NCBI GenBank assembly: GCA_034408745.1
Contig: JAWXCM010000038.1
Span: 1-10,973, forward strand
From: JAWXCM01 sp034408745
Lineage (GTDB): Bacteria; Acidobacteriota; Terriglobia; Bryobacterales; Bryobacteraceae
Reading direction: 5' to 3'
DNA: 10,973 nt
Below, one piece after another: positions 1-7,011 of the stretch. The notes under the pieces were generated by a model. That model searched no databases. It saw only the letters and a list, made by a program, of their open reading frames with translations, and was not told the DNA's origin. Numbering within the stretch: the first letter of the stretch is position 1; each line of letters begins with the position of its first letter. The translations under genes were made by a program, and so were the position numbers.

Positions 1-1
1 C

Positions 2-352
2 TCCGTGACCAACGCGAAATTCGGCGTCCGCATCCGCCCCACCAGTGAGTCGGAGCGCGAAGCGGCCGGCGTCGACAAAGGCGTTGTCGTCACTACTGTC
101 GACGAAGGCTCTTTCGCCGACGACATCGGCCTCCAGGAACGGGACATCATCGTCTCAGTCAACCGCCAGACCGTCGCCTCCATTGAGGATGTCCGCAATT
201 TGCAGTCGAAGCTGAAGCCCGGTGACGCCGTCGCCTTCCGCATCATGCGGCCCGCACCGGTCCCGACGCCGCGCCCAGGCACTGGCGCGGGAGCCCAGCA
301 GCGACCCACATCGTACCTGGGAACTTACCTCGCCGGTACCCTGCCGCGTTAG
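2..352 (+). CDS. PDZ-domain protein, C-terminal fragment (HtrA/Deg-like serine protease or PDZ protein)
   Basis: This is the 3' end of a gene that begins before the window; the frame is open to the first base, and the GTG at 5 is probably internal. About 85 residues form a PDZ domain: a GV-rich first strand (KFGVRIRP), the 'GVVVTTVDEGSFADDIGLQ' segment followed by 'RDIIVSVNRQTV', and a closing 'LKPGDAVAFRIMR' strand. This order is typical of the last PDZ of DegQ/HtrA periplasmic proteases, where the domain binds exposed C-termini of unfolded envelope proteins. A proline/glycine-rich tail of about 30 residues follows. The protease domain, if present, lies outside the window, so a non-proteolytic PDZ protein cannot be excluded. 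The stop is 24 bp upstream of the next gene on the same strand. Confidence 0.8.
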   Translation, partial: SVTNAKFGVRIRPTSESEREAAGVDKGVVVTTVDEGSFADDIGLQERDIIVSVNRQTVASIEDVRNLQSKLKPGDAVAFRIMRPAPVPTPRPGTGAGAQQRPTSYLGTYLAGTLPR

Positions 353-365
353 TTTCCGGTCCGGT

Positions 366-371
366 TACAAT
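366..371 (+). promoter_or_regulatory. Possible -10 box (TACAAT) abutting a start codon
   Basis: TACAAT differs from the TATAAT consensus at one position and ends 4 bases before the ATG at 376. Transcription from it would begin at or next to the start codon, giving a leaderless mRNA. An AAGG at 372-375 directly touches the ATG and is too close to act as a ribosome binding site. No convincing -35 was seen, so this is tentative. Confidence 0.3.
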
Positions 372-375
372 AAGG

Positions 376-927
376 ATGTTGATTACAAACAAGAATCGTT
401 GGCCGGCCCTTTTCGCGCTCCTGCTCACCTATGTGATCGCAGCCTTTGCCGCAGCGCCCGCCACCACCAAAAAGAAAGCGGCCCCGACCAGGAAGTCGAC
501 CGCGACAGCCTCTAAAAAAGCCCCGGTGTCGACCAAAAAAGGCTCGGCGTCAGCCAGAAAGGGCTCGGCGTCAGCCAGAAAAGGCAAGGGCAGGGCAAGT
601 ACTTCGGCAGCCAACCGGCGCCGAACGCCCGCCCCGCCGCCCCGCCAGGCGTCGCCCTCCAGAGAACGCTACACCGAAATCCAGCAGGCGCTCTCCACCA
701 AAGGCTATTCCGCGGCACCCGCCGACGGCGTTTGGGGACCAGGCTGGGTCGACGCGCTCCGCCGATTCCAGTCCGACCAGAATCTCCAGGTCGACGGCAA
801 GCTCGGAGCCCTCTCCCTGATAGCCCTCGGTCTGGGCCCGAAGCGCACCGCGCTCCAGTTACCCCCACCACCGTCTCAGCAATTCCTCGCCAAACCCGGC
901 GAGACAGCAGGTTCCCAACAGCCATGA
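376..927 (+). CDS. Exported peptidoglycan-binding-domain protein with Lys/Ala-rich linker
   Basis: A 183-residue protein. Residues 1-27 form a signal peptide (basic TNKNR, hydrophobic ALFALLLTYVIAAF, then an AAA-type cleavage region). Residues 31-83 are a polycationic low-complexity linker rich in Lys, Ala, Ser, Thr and Arg, including two identical KGSASAR units. Residues about 98-154 match a PG_binding_1 domain: 'EIQQALSTKGY' helix, 'ADGVWGPGWVDALRRFQ' and 'LQVDGKLGALSLIALGL'. The tail is Pro/Gln-rich. Such domains anchor proteins to cell wall peptidoglycan; no catalytic domain is present, so this is probably a wall-binding accessory protein. Its TGA overlaps the ATG of alanine dehydrogenase (ATGA at 924-927), implying translational coupling. 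The ATG is followed immediately by an in-frame TTG at 379, which could also serve as start. Confidence 0.85.
   Translation: MLITNKNRWPALFALLLTYVIAAFAAAPATTKKKAAPTRKSTATASKKAPVSTKKGSASARKGSASARKGKGRASTSAANRRRTPAPPPRQASPSRERYTEIQQALSTKGYSAAPADGVWGPGWVDALRRFQSDQNLQVDGKLGALSLIALGLGPKRTALQLPPPPSQQFLAKPGETAGSQQP
538..579 (+). repeat. 21-bp tandem repeat (2 copies) in the basic linker
   Basis: Two adjacent 21-bp units (538-558 and 559-579) differ at a single base and encode KGSASAR twice, followed by another KG. The in-frame unit length suggests expansion by slippage, keeping the coding frame and lengthening the basic linker. Confidence 0.9.
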
Positions 928-2045
928 CCATTGGTGTACCCAAAGAAGTCAAGGATCACGAATCGCGTGTCGGCCTTGTCCCCAGCGCCGTTGAGCCTCT
1001 GGTTGCAGCCGGACACACCGTCATCGTCCAGAGCAACGCGGGAATCGGCAGCGGCCTGACCGACCAGGACTATGAAGAGTTCGGCGCCGAAATCGCCCCC
1101 GACGCAGCCAGCGTCTGGAATAGAGCCGACCTCGTCGTCAAGGTCAAAGAGCCACAGCCCTCGGAGTACGAATTCCTCCGGCCCGGACTGTCCCTCTTCA
1201 CTTACCTGCACCTCGCGCCACTCCCCGAACTCACCCAGAAGCTCCTCGACGCCCAGGTCAACTCCATCGCCTACGAGACCATCCGCGAAGCCGACGGCTC
1301 GCTGCCCCTGCTGACGCCGATGAGCGAGGTGGCCGGACGCATGTCCGTGCAGGTCGGAGCCCAGTACCTCGAGGCGCCCAACGGCGGCCGCGGCATTCTG
1401 CTCGGCGGCATTCCCGGTGTAGCGCCAGCTAACGTGGTCATCATTGGTGGCGGCGTAGTCGGCCACAACGCCGCGAAAATGGCCGTCGGCCTCGGAGCCC
1501 ACGTCACGATCATCGACAAGAACCTCGACCGTCTCCGTCAGCTCGACGACATCTACAGCAGTCGGATCGTCACCCTCGCCTCGAACGTCTGGACCGTGCG
1601 CGAAAGCCTGCGGTTAGCCGACCTGGTGATCGGTGCAGTGCTAATCCCCGGTGCCTCAGCTCCCAAAATCGTGCGTCGCGAAATGATTCGAATGATGAAA
1701 AAGGGAGCGGTAGTAGTCGACGTGGCGATCGATCAGGGCGGTTGTTTTGAAACCTCGCACGCCACCACGCACACCGACCCAACGTATTACGTCGACGACG
1801 TGCTCCACTACTGTGTCTCGAACATGCCCGCCGCGGTCCCGCACACCTCGACGTTCGGTCTGACCAACGCGACGTTCCCCTACCTCATGCAGCTCGCAAA
1901 GGGCATCCCGAACGCCATCCGCACCAACGCCGCGATCCGCGAGGGCGTCAACACCTGGGAAGGTCACATCACCTACGCCGCGGTAGCCGAATCCCAAAAC
2001 CGCGAATCGAAAGACATAGCCACCCTACTCCAGAACTGCCCCTAA
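924..2045 (+). CDS. ald: Alanine dehydrogenase
   Basis: A 373-residue protein, the usual family length, catalysing NAD-dependent reversible oxidative deamination of L-alanine to pyruvate and ammonia in the cytoplasm. Key family features are present: R15 (ESRVG) and K75 (VKVKEP) for substrate binding, H96 (YLHLA) as catalytic histidine, S134 in 'PMSEVAGR', the Rossmann loop GGGVVG at 175-180, D198 (IIDKN) for the NAD ribose, and D270 in 'VDVAIDQGGCFE' as the catalytic aspartate. 'YCVSNMPAAVPHTST' and 'LTNATFPY' are also diagnostic. The start is the ATG at 924 inside the upstream stop; a longer reading from 732 adds a basic N-terminus read out of frame from the upstream gene and is rejected. 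No good ribosome binding site is seen, consistent with translational coupling. Pairing with a wall-binding protein is unusual, although alanine is a peptidoglycan precursor. Confidence 0.96.
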   Translation: MTIGVPKEVKDHESRVGLVPSAVEPLVAAGHTVIVQSNAGIGSGLTDQDYEEFGAEIAPDAASVWNRADLVVKVKEPQPSEYEFLRPGLSLFTYLHLAPLPELTQKLLDAQVNSIAYETIREADGSLPLLTPMSEVAGRMSVQVGAQYLEAPNGGRGILLGGIPGVAPANVVIIGGGVVGHNAAKMAVGLGAHVTIIDKNLDRLRQLDDIYSSRIVTLASNVWTVRESLRLADLVIGAVLIPGASAPKIVRREMIRMMKKGAVVVDVAIDQGGCFETSHATTHTDPTYYVDDVLHYCVSNMPAAVPHTSTFGLTNATFPYLMQLAKGIPNAIRTNAAIREGVNTWEGHITYAAVAESQNRESKDIATLLQNCP

Positions 2046-2104
2046 CTCTGGACCACCCACTGCTCTGGACCACCCACCAGCCAGACCACCCACCTGACTC
2101 TGGA
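2046..2104 (+). repeat. Short direct-repeat array, CTCTGGACCACCCAC units
   Basis: A perfect 15-mer occurs at 2046-2060 and 2063-2077 (period 17). A degenerate copy, CCAGACCACCCAC, lies at 2081-2093, and a partial CTCTGGA at 2098-2104. The array begins one base after the ald stop. Two and a half copies with 2-3 bp between them do not resemble CRISPR; slippage or a protein-binding array are the plain readings. Confidence 0.75.
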
Positions 2105-2120
2105 GAAAGCCGGAAGCCAA

Positions 2121-2173
2121 AGGGGGCAGCCGCCCACGGCTGCGGCGGACGCCCAGGTCCGCCAAAACCCCCT
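2121..2173. terminator. Double hairpin with enclosing stem, between convergent genes
   Basis: Two perfect hairpins abut. The first is GCAGCCG/CGGCTGC (2126-2132 with 2137-2143, loop CCCA). The second is GGCGGAC/GTCCGCC (2144-2150 with 2157-2163, six-base loop). AGGGG at 2121-2125 can also pair with CCCCT at 2169-2173, enclosing both as a three-way junction. The structure lies between the convergent ald and exonuclease genes and reaches into the latter's stop codon. A bidirectional terminator is the simplest role, but neither side has a long T-run, so it may instead be an mRNA 3'-end stabiliser or a palindromic repeat element. Folding energy was not computed. Confidence 0.6.
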
Positions 2174-3440
2174 AAAGCAGCCGCCCGTTCCGAGCCCCAC
2201 CCCGAGCCACCCGCTTCTCCAGCCGTCCCCGCCGATGCCGCAGCTCCACCGTCTCCCCCAGCGCCAGCGCCGATAACGTAACCTCCAAAGCCATCGCGTA
2301 ATCCCGCAAACCGTGCTCGTAATGCTTAGCCAGCTCCTCCAGAGCCTGACACCGGTAAGCATTCCGGCACCCAGCCAAATCCGTAAACGCCGCCACCGCG
2401 GCATCCGACCGCCCCAGCTTCTTCTCCAGCCGCCCAATATCCCAAAGCGTCCGAAACATCAGCGAATCCGGAATCCGCTTCCCGAGCCCCCGCCGGTACA
2501 GCACCAGCGCCTTCTCCAGCTGACCCGCCGCCGCCAGCCACCGGCCCAGCCCGATCATCTCCGCCCCATGATGAATCGGAGCGCTCAGCGGATCCCGAAA
2601 CGCCCACGGCACAATCGCCGTAAGACAAGCCAGCGTCAAAATGTCGAGCGCATTGTGATGCAGAATCGGAACCACCCGCCACACTTCCCGAGTTCGCAGA
2701 TAATCAAAGTAGACATAAGGAATCATCTCCCCAGGTAAGTCGCCCTCGCGCTCCACCCCGAGTATCTGATTCTCCAGCTCCACCAGCCTGCAACTGTCGA
2801 ACCGCAACTTCCAAAGCCGCCGAGCCCCATAAAGCAGGTCCAAATGCTCCAAAGAAGCAAACGGAGGCCGAGCCCGCTTCATCCGGTAACGAGTCTCAAG
2901 TAACGGCTGATCGTAAGTGCGGCCGTTGTAAGTGACTAACACGTCGAACTCAGCCAGATACTCCGACAGCCGGTGCAACAAACTAGCTTCTTCCGCCTGC
3001 TCCCGCATGAAAAACTGCCGCAGGTGGAAGCCCTCGGGAGTAATCCGACCCACCCCGATCAGAAACGCGTAAGTCCCCGCGCCACCCGCCAGCCCCGTGG
3101 TCTCCGTGTCGAGAAACGCCCACTTCCCAGGCTCCGATTTCGGGATCGCGCCATCGGAAATCGCATCCAGCAAATCCAGCGGCAGTTCCCCGAGCGCCGA
3201 AATATCCAGACTCCCGTGCCGCCGGTGCGATTCCCACAGCCGCTCCGACTCGTAGTGCACCCCCAGCGGCGTCCGCACTTCCTCGCCCGGGAGATACTCC
3301 TCGGCAAAATACTTCGCGGGCCGAAACTCACCCGGATGCGGCAGCGCAGACGGCTTCGACACCGGAGCCTCGGCATATTTCCGGTCAATCCGCGCGATCC
3401 GCTTCCGTAATGCCGCCAGTTGTTCCTGAGAGTCGAGCAC
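2172..3440 (-). CDS. DEDDh 3'-5' exonuclease with TPR-like C-terminus, YprB/MrfB family
   Basis: A 422-residue protein with an RNase H-like exonuclease core (about residues 105-280). The five DEDDh positions are visible: D111 and E113 in FLDTETTGLAGG, D177 in YNGRTYDQPLLE, and H262 with D266 in HHNALDILTL. The last 140 residues are helical and TPR-like ('IGLGRWLAAAGQLEKALVLY' and similar repeats). This matches Bacillus YprB, renamed MrfB, a nuclease working with the helicase MrfA in mitomycin repair; no helicase gene is visible here. Residues 1-60 are a charged leader with 'LRKRIARIDRKY'. The start is GTG at 3440, the most upstream option compatible with the preceding gene; its ribosome binding site is weak. 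It follows the ABC-F gene by 27 bp and is probably co-transcribed. DNA rather than RNA as substrate is inferred from the family. Confidence 0.85.
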   Translation of the reverse strand: MLDSQEQLAALRKRIARIDRKYAEAPVSKPSALPHPGEFRPAKYFAEEYLPGEEVRTPLGVHYESERLWESHRRHGSLDISALGELPLDLLDAISDGAIPKSEPGKWAFLDTETTGLAGGAGTYAFLIGVGRITPEGFHLRQFFMREQAEEASLLHRLSEYLAEFDVLVTYNGRTYDQPLLETRYRMKRARPPFASLEHLDLLYGARRLWKLRFDSCRLVELENQILGVEREGDLPGEMIPYVYFDYLRTREVWRVVPILHHNALDILTLACLTAIVPWAFRDPLSAPIHHGAEMIGLGRWLAAAGQLEKALVLYRRGLGKRIPDSLMFRTLWDIGRLEKKLGRSDAAVAAFTDLAGCRNAYRCQALEELAKHYEHGLRDYAMALEVTLSALALGETVELRHRRGRLEKRVARGGARNGRLL

Positions 3441-3467
3441 TTGCTGTTCGCCGTTTCTTTGCCTAGT

Positions 3468-5390
3468 TTACTCGATCTCCGCCGTCAGTTCCTCCCACTC
3501 CTCCATCAGTTCCGTCAGCCGGGTCCGCTTCCCGTCCAGCTCGCCGGAAACCCGCAGCGATTCCTCCGAACTCCGGAAATTTCCCAGCTGCAGTTCCGTC
3601 TCCGCAATCTCCCCCTCCAGCGCCTCAATCTCCGACTCCAGAGCCGAGCACCGTTGCTTCAGCTTCTCCATCTTCATCGGATTCAACCGCTTCGCCGGGG
3701 CACCCTTGTCCCCTCCCGACCCGTTCACCGGAACCACCGCGGCCGCAGCCGGGCCAGCAGCAGCCGCCAAATCCAAATCCACCGGCTTTCCCGACTTCCG
3801 CCACAAATAATCCTCGTAATTCCCCGGAAATACTTCGACGTCCCCGCCCCCAATCTCGAACACCCGCGTGGCTAATTTGTCAATAAAGTACCGGTCGTGC
3901 GAAACAAATACGACAGTTCCCGTGAAATCCGCCAGCGCATGCAGCAGAACGTCCTTGGCCCGCATATCCAGGTGATTCGTAGGTTCGTCCAGCAGCAGGA
4001 AATTCGACGGGCTCAGCAGCATCTTCGCCAGCGCATACCGATTCCGCTCTCCGCCCGACAGCACCCCGATCCGCTTGAACACGTCGTCTTCGGAAAACAG
4101 AAAACACCCGAGCAAGCTCCGTAACTCGGTCTCCGTCTTCCCCCGCGCCGTCCGCCCCAGATCGCTCAGCATCTGACCATCCGGGTCCAGCTCCTTATAC
4201 TGATCCTGGGCAAAATAGTCGACGTCGACGTTGTGCCCCAGCTTGTACTCACCCGACGTCAGCGGCTCCGTCCCCGCCAGAAGCTTGATCAGCGTCGACT
4301 TGCCCGCGCCATTTACGCCGACCAGTGCAATCCGGTCGCCGCGCTCAATATTGAAATTGACATCGCGCAAAACCTGCTTCTCGCCGTAGTGCTTGTGCAC
4401 TCGCGAGAACTCCGCCACCACCCGCCCGCTCGGCTTCGGCTGCGGAAAACTGAACCGGATCGTCGACTCCTCAGGCGGCAACTCAATCCGCTCAATCTTC
4501 TCCAGTTCCTTAATCCGGCTCTGCACCTGCTTCGCCTTCGTAGCCTGAGCCCGGAACCGGTTAATAAACGACTCCAGATGCTCAATCTGTTCCCGCTGAT
4601 TCTTGTAAGCCGCCTCCAGCTGGATCTTCCGTTCTTCCTTCTGCTGCAGGTATTTCTCGTAATTCCCGCTATAGAAATAAGCCCGTCTATTCCAAACCTC
4701 GAGAATCCGATTCACCGTAGTATCCAGAAAATACCGATCGTGCGAAATTAGAATAAAGGCATTCGGATAACTCGTCAGATAATTCTCCAGCCAGTTCCGA
4801 GCCTCCAGATCCAGGTGGTTCGTCGGCTCATCCAGCAGCAGAATATCCGGCTTTTGCAGAAGCAGCTTCGCCAGCGCGATCCGCATCTGCCAGCCGCCCG
4901 AAAACTCCTCCGTCCGTCGATCCCAGTCTTCCTTCGGGAACCCGAGCCCGTTCAAAACGGTCCCCACCTGCGCATCCAGCGCATACCCGTCGCGCGTCCG
5001 AAACTCCGAATCCAGCCGGTGGAAACGGTCGGTCACCACGCCATACTCCTCCGACTCCGGATCCAGATCGGCCATCCGGTGCATCAGCTGCTCCAGCTCC
5101 CGCTCCATCTCATGCAGGTTCTCGAACACCGTCATGCACTCGGCAAACACCGTCCGCCCCGACAGCGACAAGCCGTCCTGCGGCAGATACCCCGTCGTCA
5201 GACCCTTCATCAGGTTGATCGAGCCGTAATCCAGCTGCTCCATCCCCCCAATCACCTTCAGCAGCGTCGACTTGCCCGTGCCGTTTCCGCCAACAATACC
5301 CACGCGGTCTTTGGGCGTGACAAGCCAGTCCAGACCTTCAAACAAAACTTTAGGGCCGAACCGCTTGCCGGCACCGGATAGCTGAATCAT
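3468..5390 (-). CDS. ABC-F family ATPase with C-terminal coiled coil (Uup-like)
   Basis: A 640-residue soluble protein with two ABC cassettes and no membrane segments. Cassette 1: Walker A GGNGTGKST (34-42), signature FSGGWQ (163-168), LLLDEPTNHLD with E188, switch H217. Cassette 2: Walker A GVNGAGKST (358-366), signature LSGGERNR (444-451), LLLDEPTNHLD with E469, H498. The linker between them (about 240-320) is a charged helical arm characteristic of ABC-F proteins, which act on the ribosome E site. An Ala/Gly-rich spacer (540-568) leads to a coiled-coil domain at 570-640 ('LESEIEALEGEIAETELQL', 'EEWEELTAEIE'), as in Uup. Uup has been linked both to translation and to branched-DNA tolerance. 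Housekeeping ABC-F is likelier than antibiotic resistance. The start ATG faces the M28 gene across 30 bp; the gene continues into the exonuclease. Confidence 0.92.
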   Translation of the reverse strand: MIQLSGAGKRFGPKVLFEGLDWLVTPKDRVGIVGGNGTGKSTLLKVIGGMEQLDYGSINLMKGLTTGYLPQDGLSLSGRTVFAECMTVFENLHEMERELEQLMHRMADLDPESEEYGVVTDRFHRLDSEFRTRDGYALDAQVGTVLNGLGFPKEDWDRRTEEFSGGWQMRIALAKLLLQKPDILLLDEPTNHLDLEARNWLENYLTSYPNAFILISHDRYFLDTTVNRILEVWNRRAYFYSGNYEKYLQQKEERKIQLEAAYKNQREQIEHLESFINRFRAQATKAKQVQSRIKELEKIERIELPPEESTIRFSFPQPKPSGRVVAEFSRVHKHYGEKQVLRDVNFNIERGDRIALVGVNGAGKSTLIKLLAGTEPLTSGEYKLGHNVDVDYFAQDQYKELDPDGQMLSDLGRTARGKTETELRSLLGCFLFSEDDVFKRIGVLSGGERNRYALAKMLLSPSNFLLLDEPTNHLDMRAKDVLLHALADFTGTVVFVSHDRYFIDKLATRVFEIGGGDVEVFPGNYEDYLWRKSGKPVDLDLAAAAGPAAAAVVPVNGSGGDKGAPAKRLNPMKMEKLKQRCSALESEIEALEGEIAETELQLGNFRSSEESLRVSGELDGKRTRLTELMEEWEELTAEIE

Positions 5391-5420
5391 GTAAGGAAGT
5401 TGCCTAACCCCGATTTTCTC

Positions 5421-6878
5421 ATGCGCTATCGTAAACGCGTGACGCCCCGCCGCTTACTCGCGCTCCTCTGCCTCGCCGCCGCCACGCTCTCCGCTGCTGA
5501 ACCCGGCGCCCGCCGCCTAAAAAAAGACGTCGGCTACCTGGCATCCGACAAGCTCAAAGGCCGCGGCCTCGGCACTCCGGAACTCGAGCAGGCGGCCGAC
5601 TACATCGCCCAGCGCATGTGGCACCTCGGCCTGCAGCCCGGAACCTCAGCCGGCTACTTCCAGAAAGTGCCCGCCGAGGCGTCAGTCCTCAAAAAGACCG
5701 ACCTCACCTTCGAAGCGGGCTCGACGAAACTTACCCTCGCCGGTGAGTCCGTCCGAGCCCTGGCCGCCCGCCCTGTCACCCTAAGCGGCGCCGGAATCAT
5801 CAAGGTCGACCGCCAGTCCGCCCGTCAGCTCAAACCCGACGACGTCAAGGGCAAGGTCCTCATCGCCACCGCGTTCCTCGGCCGAGGCATCCCCAGTACC
5901 GCCGCGCTGACCATAGTCGCCTCGCCCAGCGACGCCGGCATGTTCGCAAAGATGCCATCCGTATTAGATGCAAAAGGAACCACTGCCCCTCGATATCGAC
6001 ACGGATTTGCCACCCTGCAGGCCGAGGGCACCCGATCCCCAACAGGAATGCTCCTCACCGGCGACGAAGCTTTCAGCAAGTGGGTCGCCGCCCTGCCAGT
6101 GGGCCCTGTGGCCGACGCGAAAGTGACCGGAAGCGTCGAAGCCCAGGACCGCGAGTTCAACCTAAGGAACGTGATCGGCATCCTGCCCGGCTCCGACCCG
6201 CAGCTTCGCGACACCTGCATCCTGGTCAGCGCCCATTACGACCACCTCGGCGAGGCGTCATCCGGCACAGACCGAATCCTCAACGGAGCTAACGACGACG
6301 CCAGCGGCGTAGCCACCATGCTCGCGGTAGCCAGGCTCCTCACCACCAGCAAGGAAAAGCCAAAACGCTCCATCGTCTTCGCGGCCTGGACAGGAGAAGA
6401 GGTGGGCGGACTCGGCTCGCGTTTCTATCGACAATTCCCCGTCTGCGCCATCGAGAAGACGCTGGCCATGATCAACCTCGAGCAGACCGGCCGCTACGAC
6501 GGCGAGGGCGGTTCCGGCAAAAACCGGGCCCTCGTAACCGGCTGGGGCTATTCCGACGTCGGCAAAATTCTCACCGAAGCCGCCCAACCCCTCGGAGTCG
6601 AAATCTACGCCGGACCCGACGAGTTCTTCGGCCGCAGCGACAATCTCTTCCTCGCCCAGGCCGGAGTTCCCGCCCACACCGTAGCCTCTTCGCTCGAGTT
6701 CCCCGACTATCACAAGCCTACGGATTCAGCCGAGAAGCTCGACTACGACCACATGGCCCTGCTATCGAAAGCAGTAACCGCCGGAGTCGCAGCCATAGCC
6801 AACTCAGCAACAGAGCCAAAGTGGAGCGAAACGGTGCCGGGCGCCGCCCCGTACCGCAAAGCCAGGCCAGCCCGCTAA
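5421..6878 (+). CDS. Exported M28-family metallopeptidase (aminopeptidase-like)
   Basis: A 485-residue protein from ATG 5421, with a signal peptide: RYRKRVTPRR, hydrophobic LLALLCLAAATLSA, cleavage near SAA. The middle (about 85-245) likely forms a PA-like insert. The peptidase core is C-terminal: H272 in SAHYDHLGE, D292/D293 in NGANDDASGVAT, catalytic/metal E326-E327 in WTGEEVGGLGSRFY, E354 in 'MINLEQTGR', and H431 in 'FPDYHKPTDSAEKLDYDH'. M28 enzymes are two-zinc exopeptidases that release N-terminal residues in the periplasm or outside the cell. The position usually occupied by Asp in 'NLDMxGR' is Glu here. A TTG at 5400 lies in frame with AAGGA close by, but starting there puts seven extra residues before the signal peptide, so ATG 5421 is preferred. 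Confidence 0.9.
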   Translation: MRYRKRVTPRRLLALLCLAAATLSAAEPGARRLKKDVGYLASDKLKGRGLGTPELEQAADYIAQRMWHLGLQPGTSAGYFQKVPAEASVLKKTDLTFEAGSTKLTLAGESVRALAARPVTLSGAGIIKVDRQSARQLKPDDVKGKVLIATAFLGRGIPSTAALTIVASPSDAGMFAKMPSVLDAKGTTAPRYRHGFATLQAEGTRSPTGMLLTGDEAFSKWVAALPVGPVADAKVTGSVEAQDREFNLRNVIGILPGSDPQLRDTCILVSAHYDHLGEASSGTDRILNGANDDASGVATMLAVARLLTTSKEKPKRSIVFAAWTGEEVGGLGSRFYRQFPVCAIEKTLAMINLEQTGRYDGEGGSGKNRALVTGWGYSDVGKILTEAAQPLGVEIYAGPDEFFGRSDNLFLAQAGVPAHTVASSLEFPDYHKPTDSAEKLDYDHMALLSKAVTAGVAAIANSATEPKWSETVPGAAPYRKARPAR

Positions 6879-6916
6879 CCATAACGACTGTCCTGTCCCA
6901 GACAAACCCGACAATT

Positions 6917-6942
6917 GGGGGGCAAGCCCTGGGCAAGCCCCC
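6917..6942 (+). terminator. GC-rich hairpin built on a GGGCAAGCCC direct repeat, downstream of the M28 gene
   Basis: GGGGGC (6918-6923) pairs with GCCCCC (6937-6942). The sequence also contains GGGCAAGCCC twice (6920-6929 and 6931-6940, period 11). It lies 39 bases after the peptidase stop, so a terminator is plausible, but no T-run follows. It could equally be a repeat element. A CAGGCCTG palindrome (6942-6949) follows directly. Confidence 0.4.
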
Positions 6943-7011
6943 AGGCCTGCGGCGATGTCTTGTGCTTGCACCCCCATATCCGACATGCTAATGCTAGAGG
7001 AGTCTGTCGGG

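Noticed and set aside
732..923. N-terminal extension of alanine dehydrogenase
   Set aside because: The extra 64 residues are Arg/Pro-rich out-of-frame reading of the upstream gene, and homology begins exactly at MTIGVPKE.
876..1502. 208-residue minus-strand open frame
   Set aside because: Antisense shadow of alanine dehydrogenase; Gly/Val/Asp-rich with no recognisable motif.
2046..2104. CRISPR array
   Set aside because: Repeats are only 15 bp with 2-3 bp between them, and no cas genes are nearby.
4815..5381. 188-residue plus-strand open frame
   Set aside because: Arg/Gln/Leu-rich antisense shadow of the ABC-F gene, whose motifs are unambiguous.
5400..5420. TTG start at 5400 for the M28 peptidase
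   Set aside because: Adds seven residues before an otherwise normal signal peptide, and AAGGA is too close to that TTG to act as a ribosome binding site.
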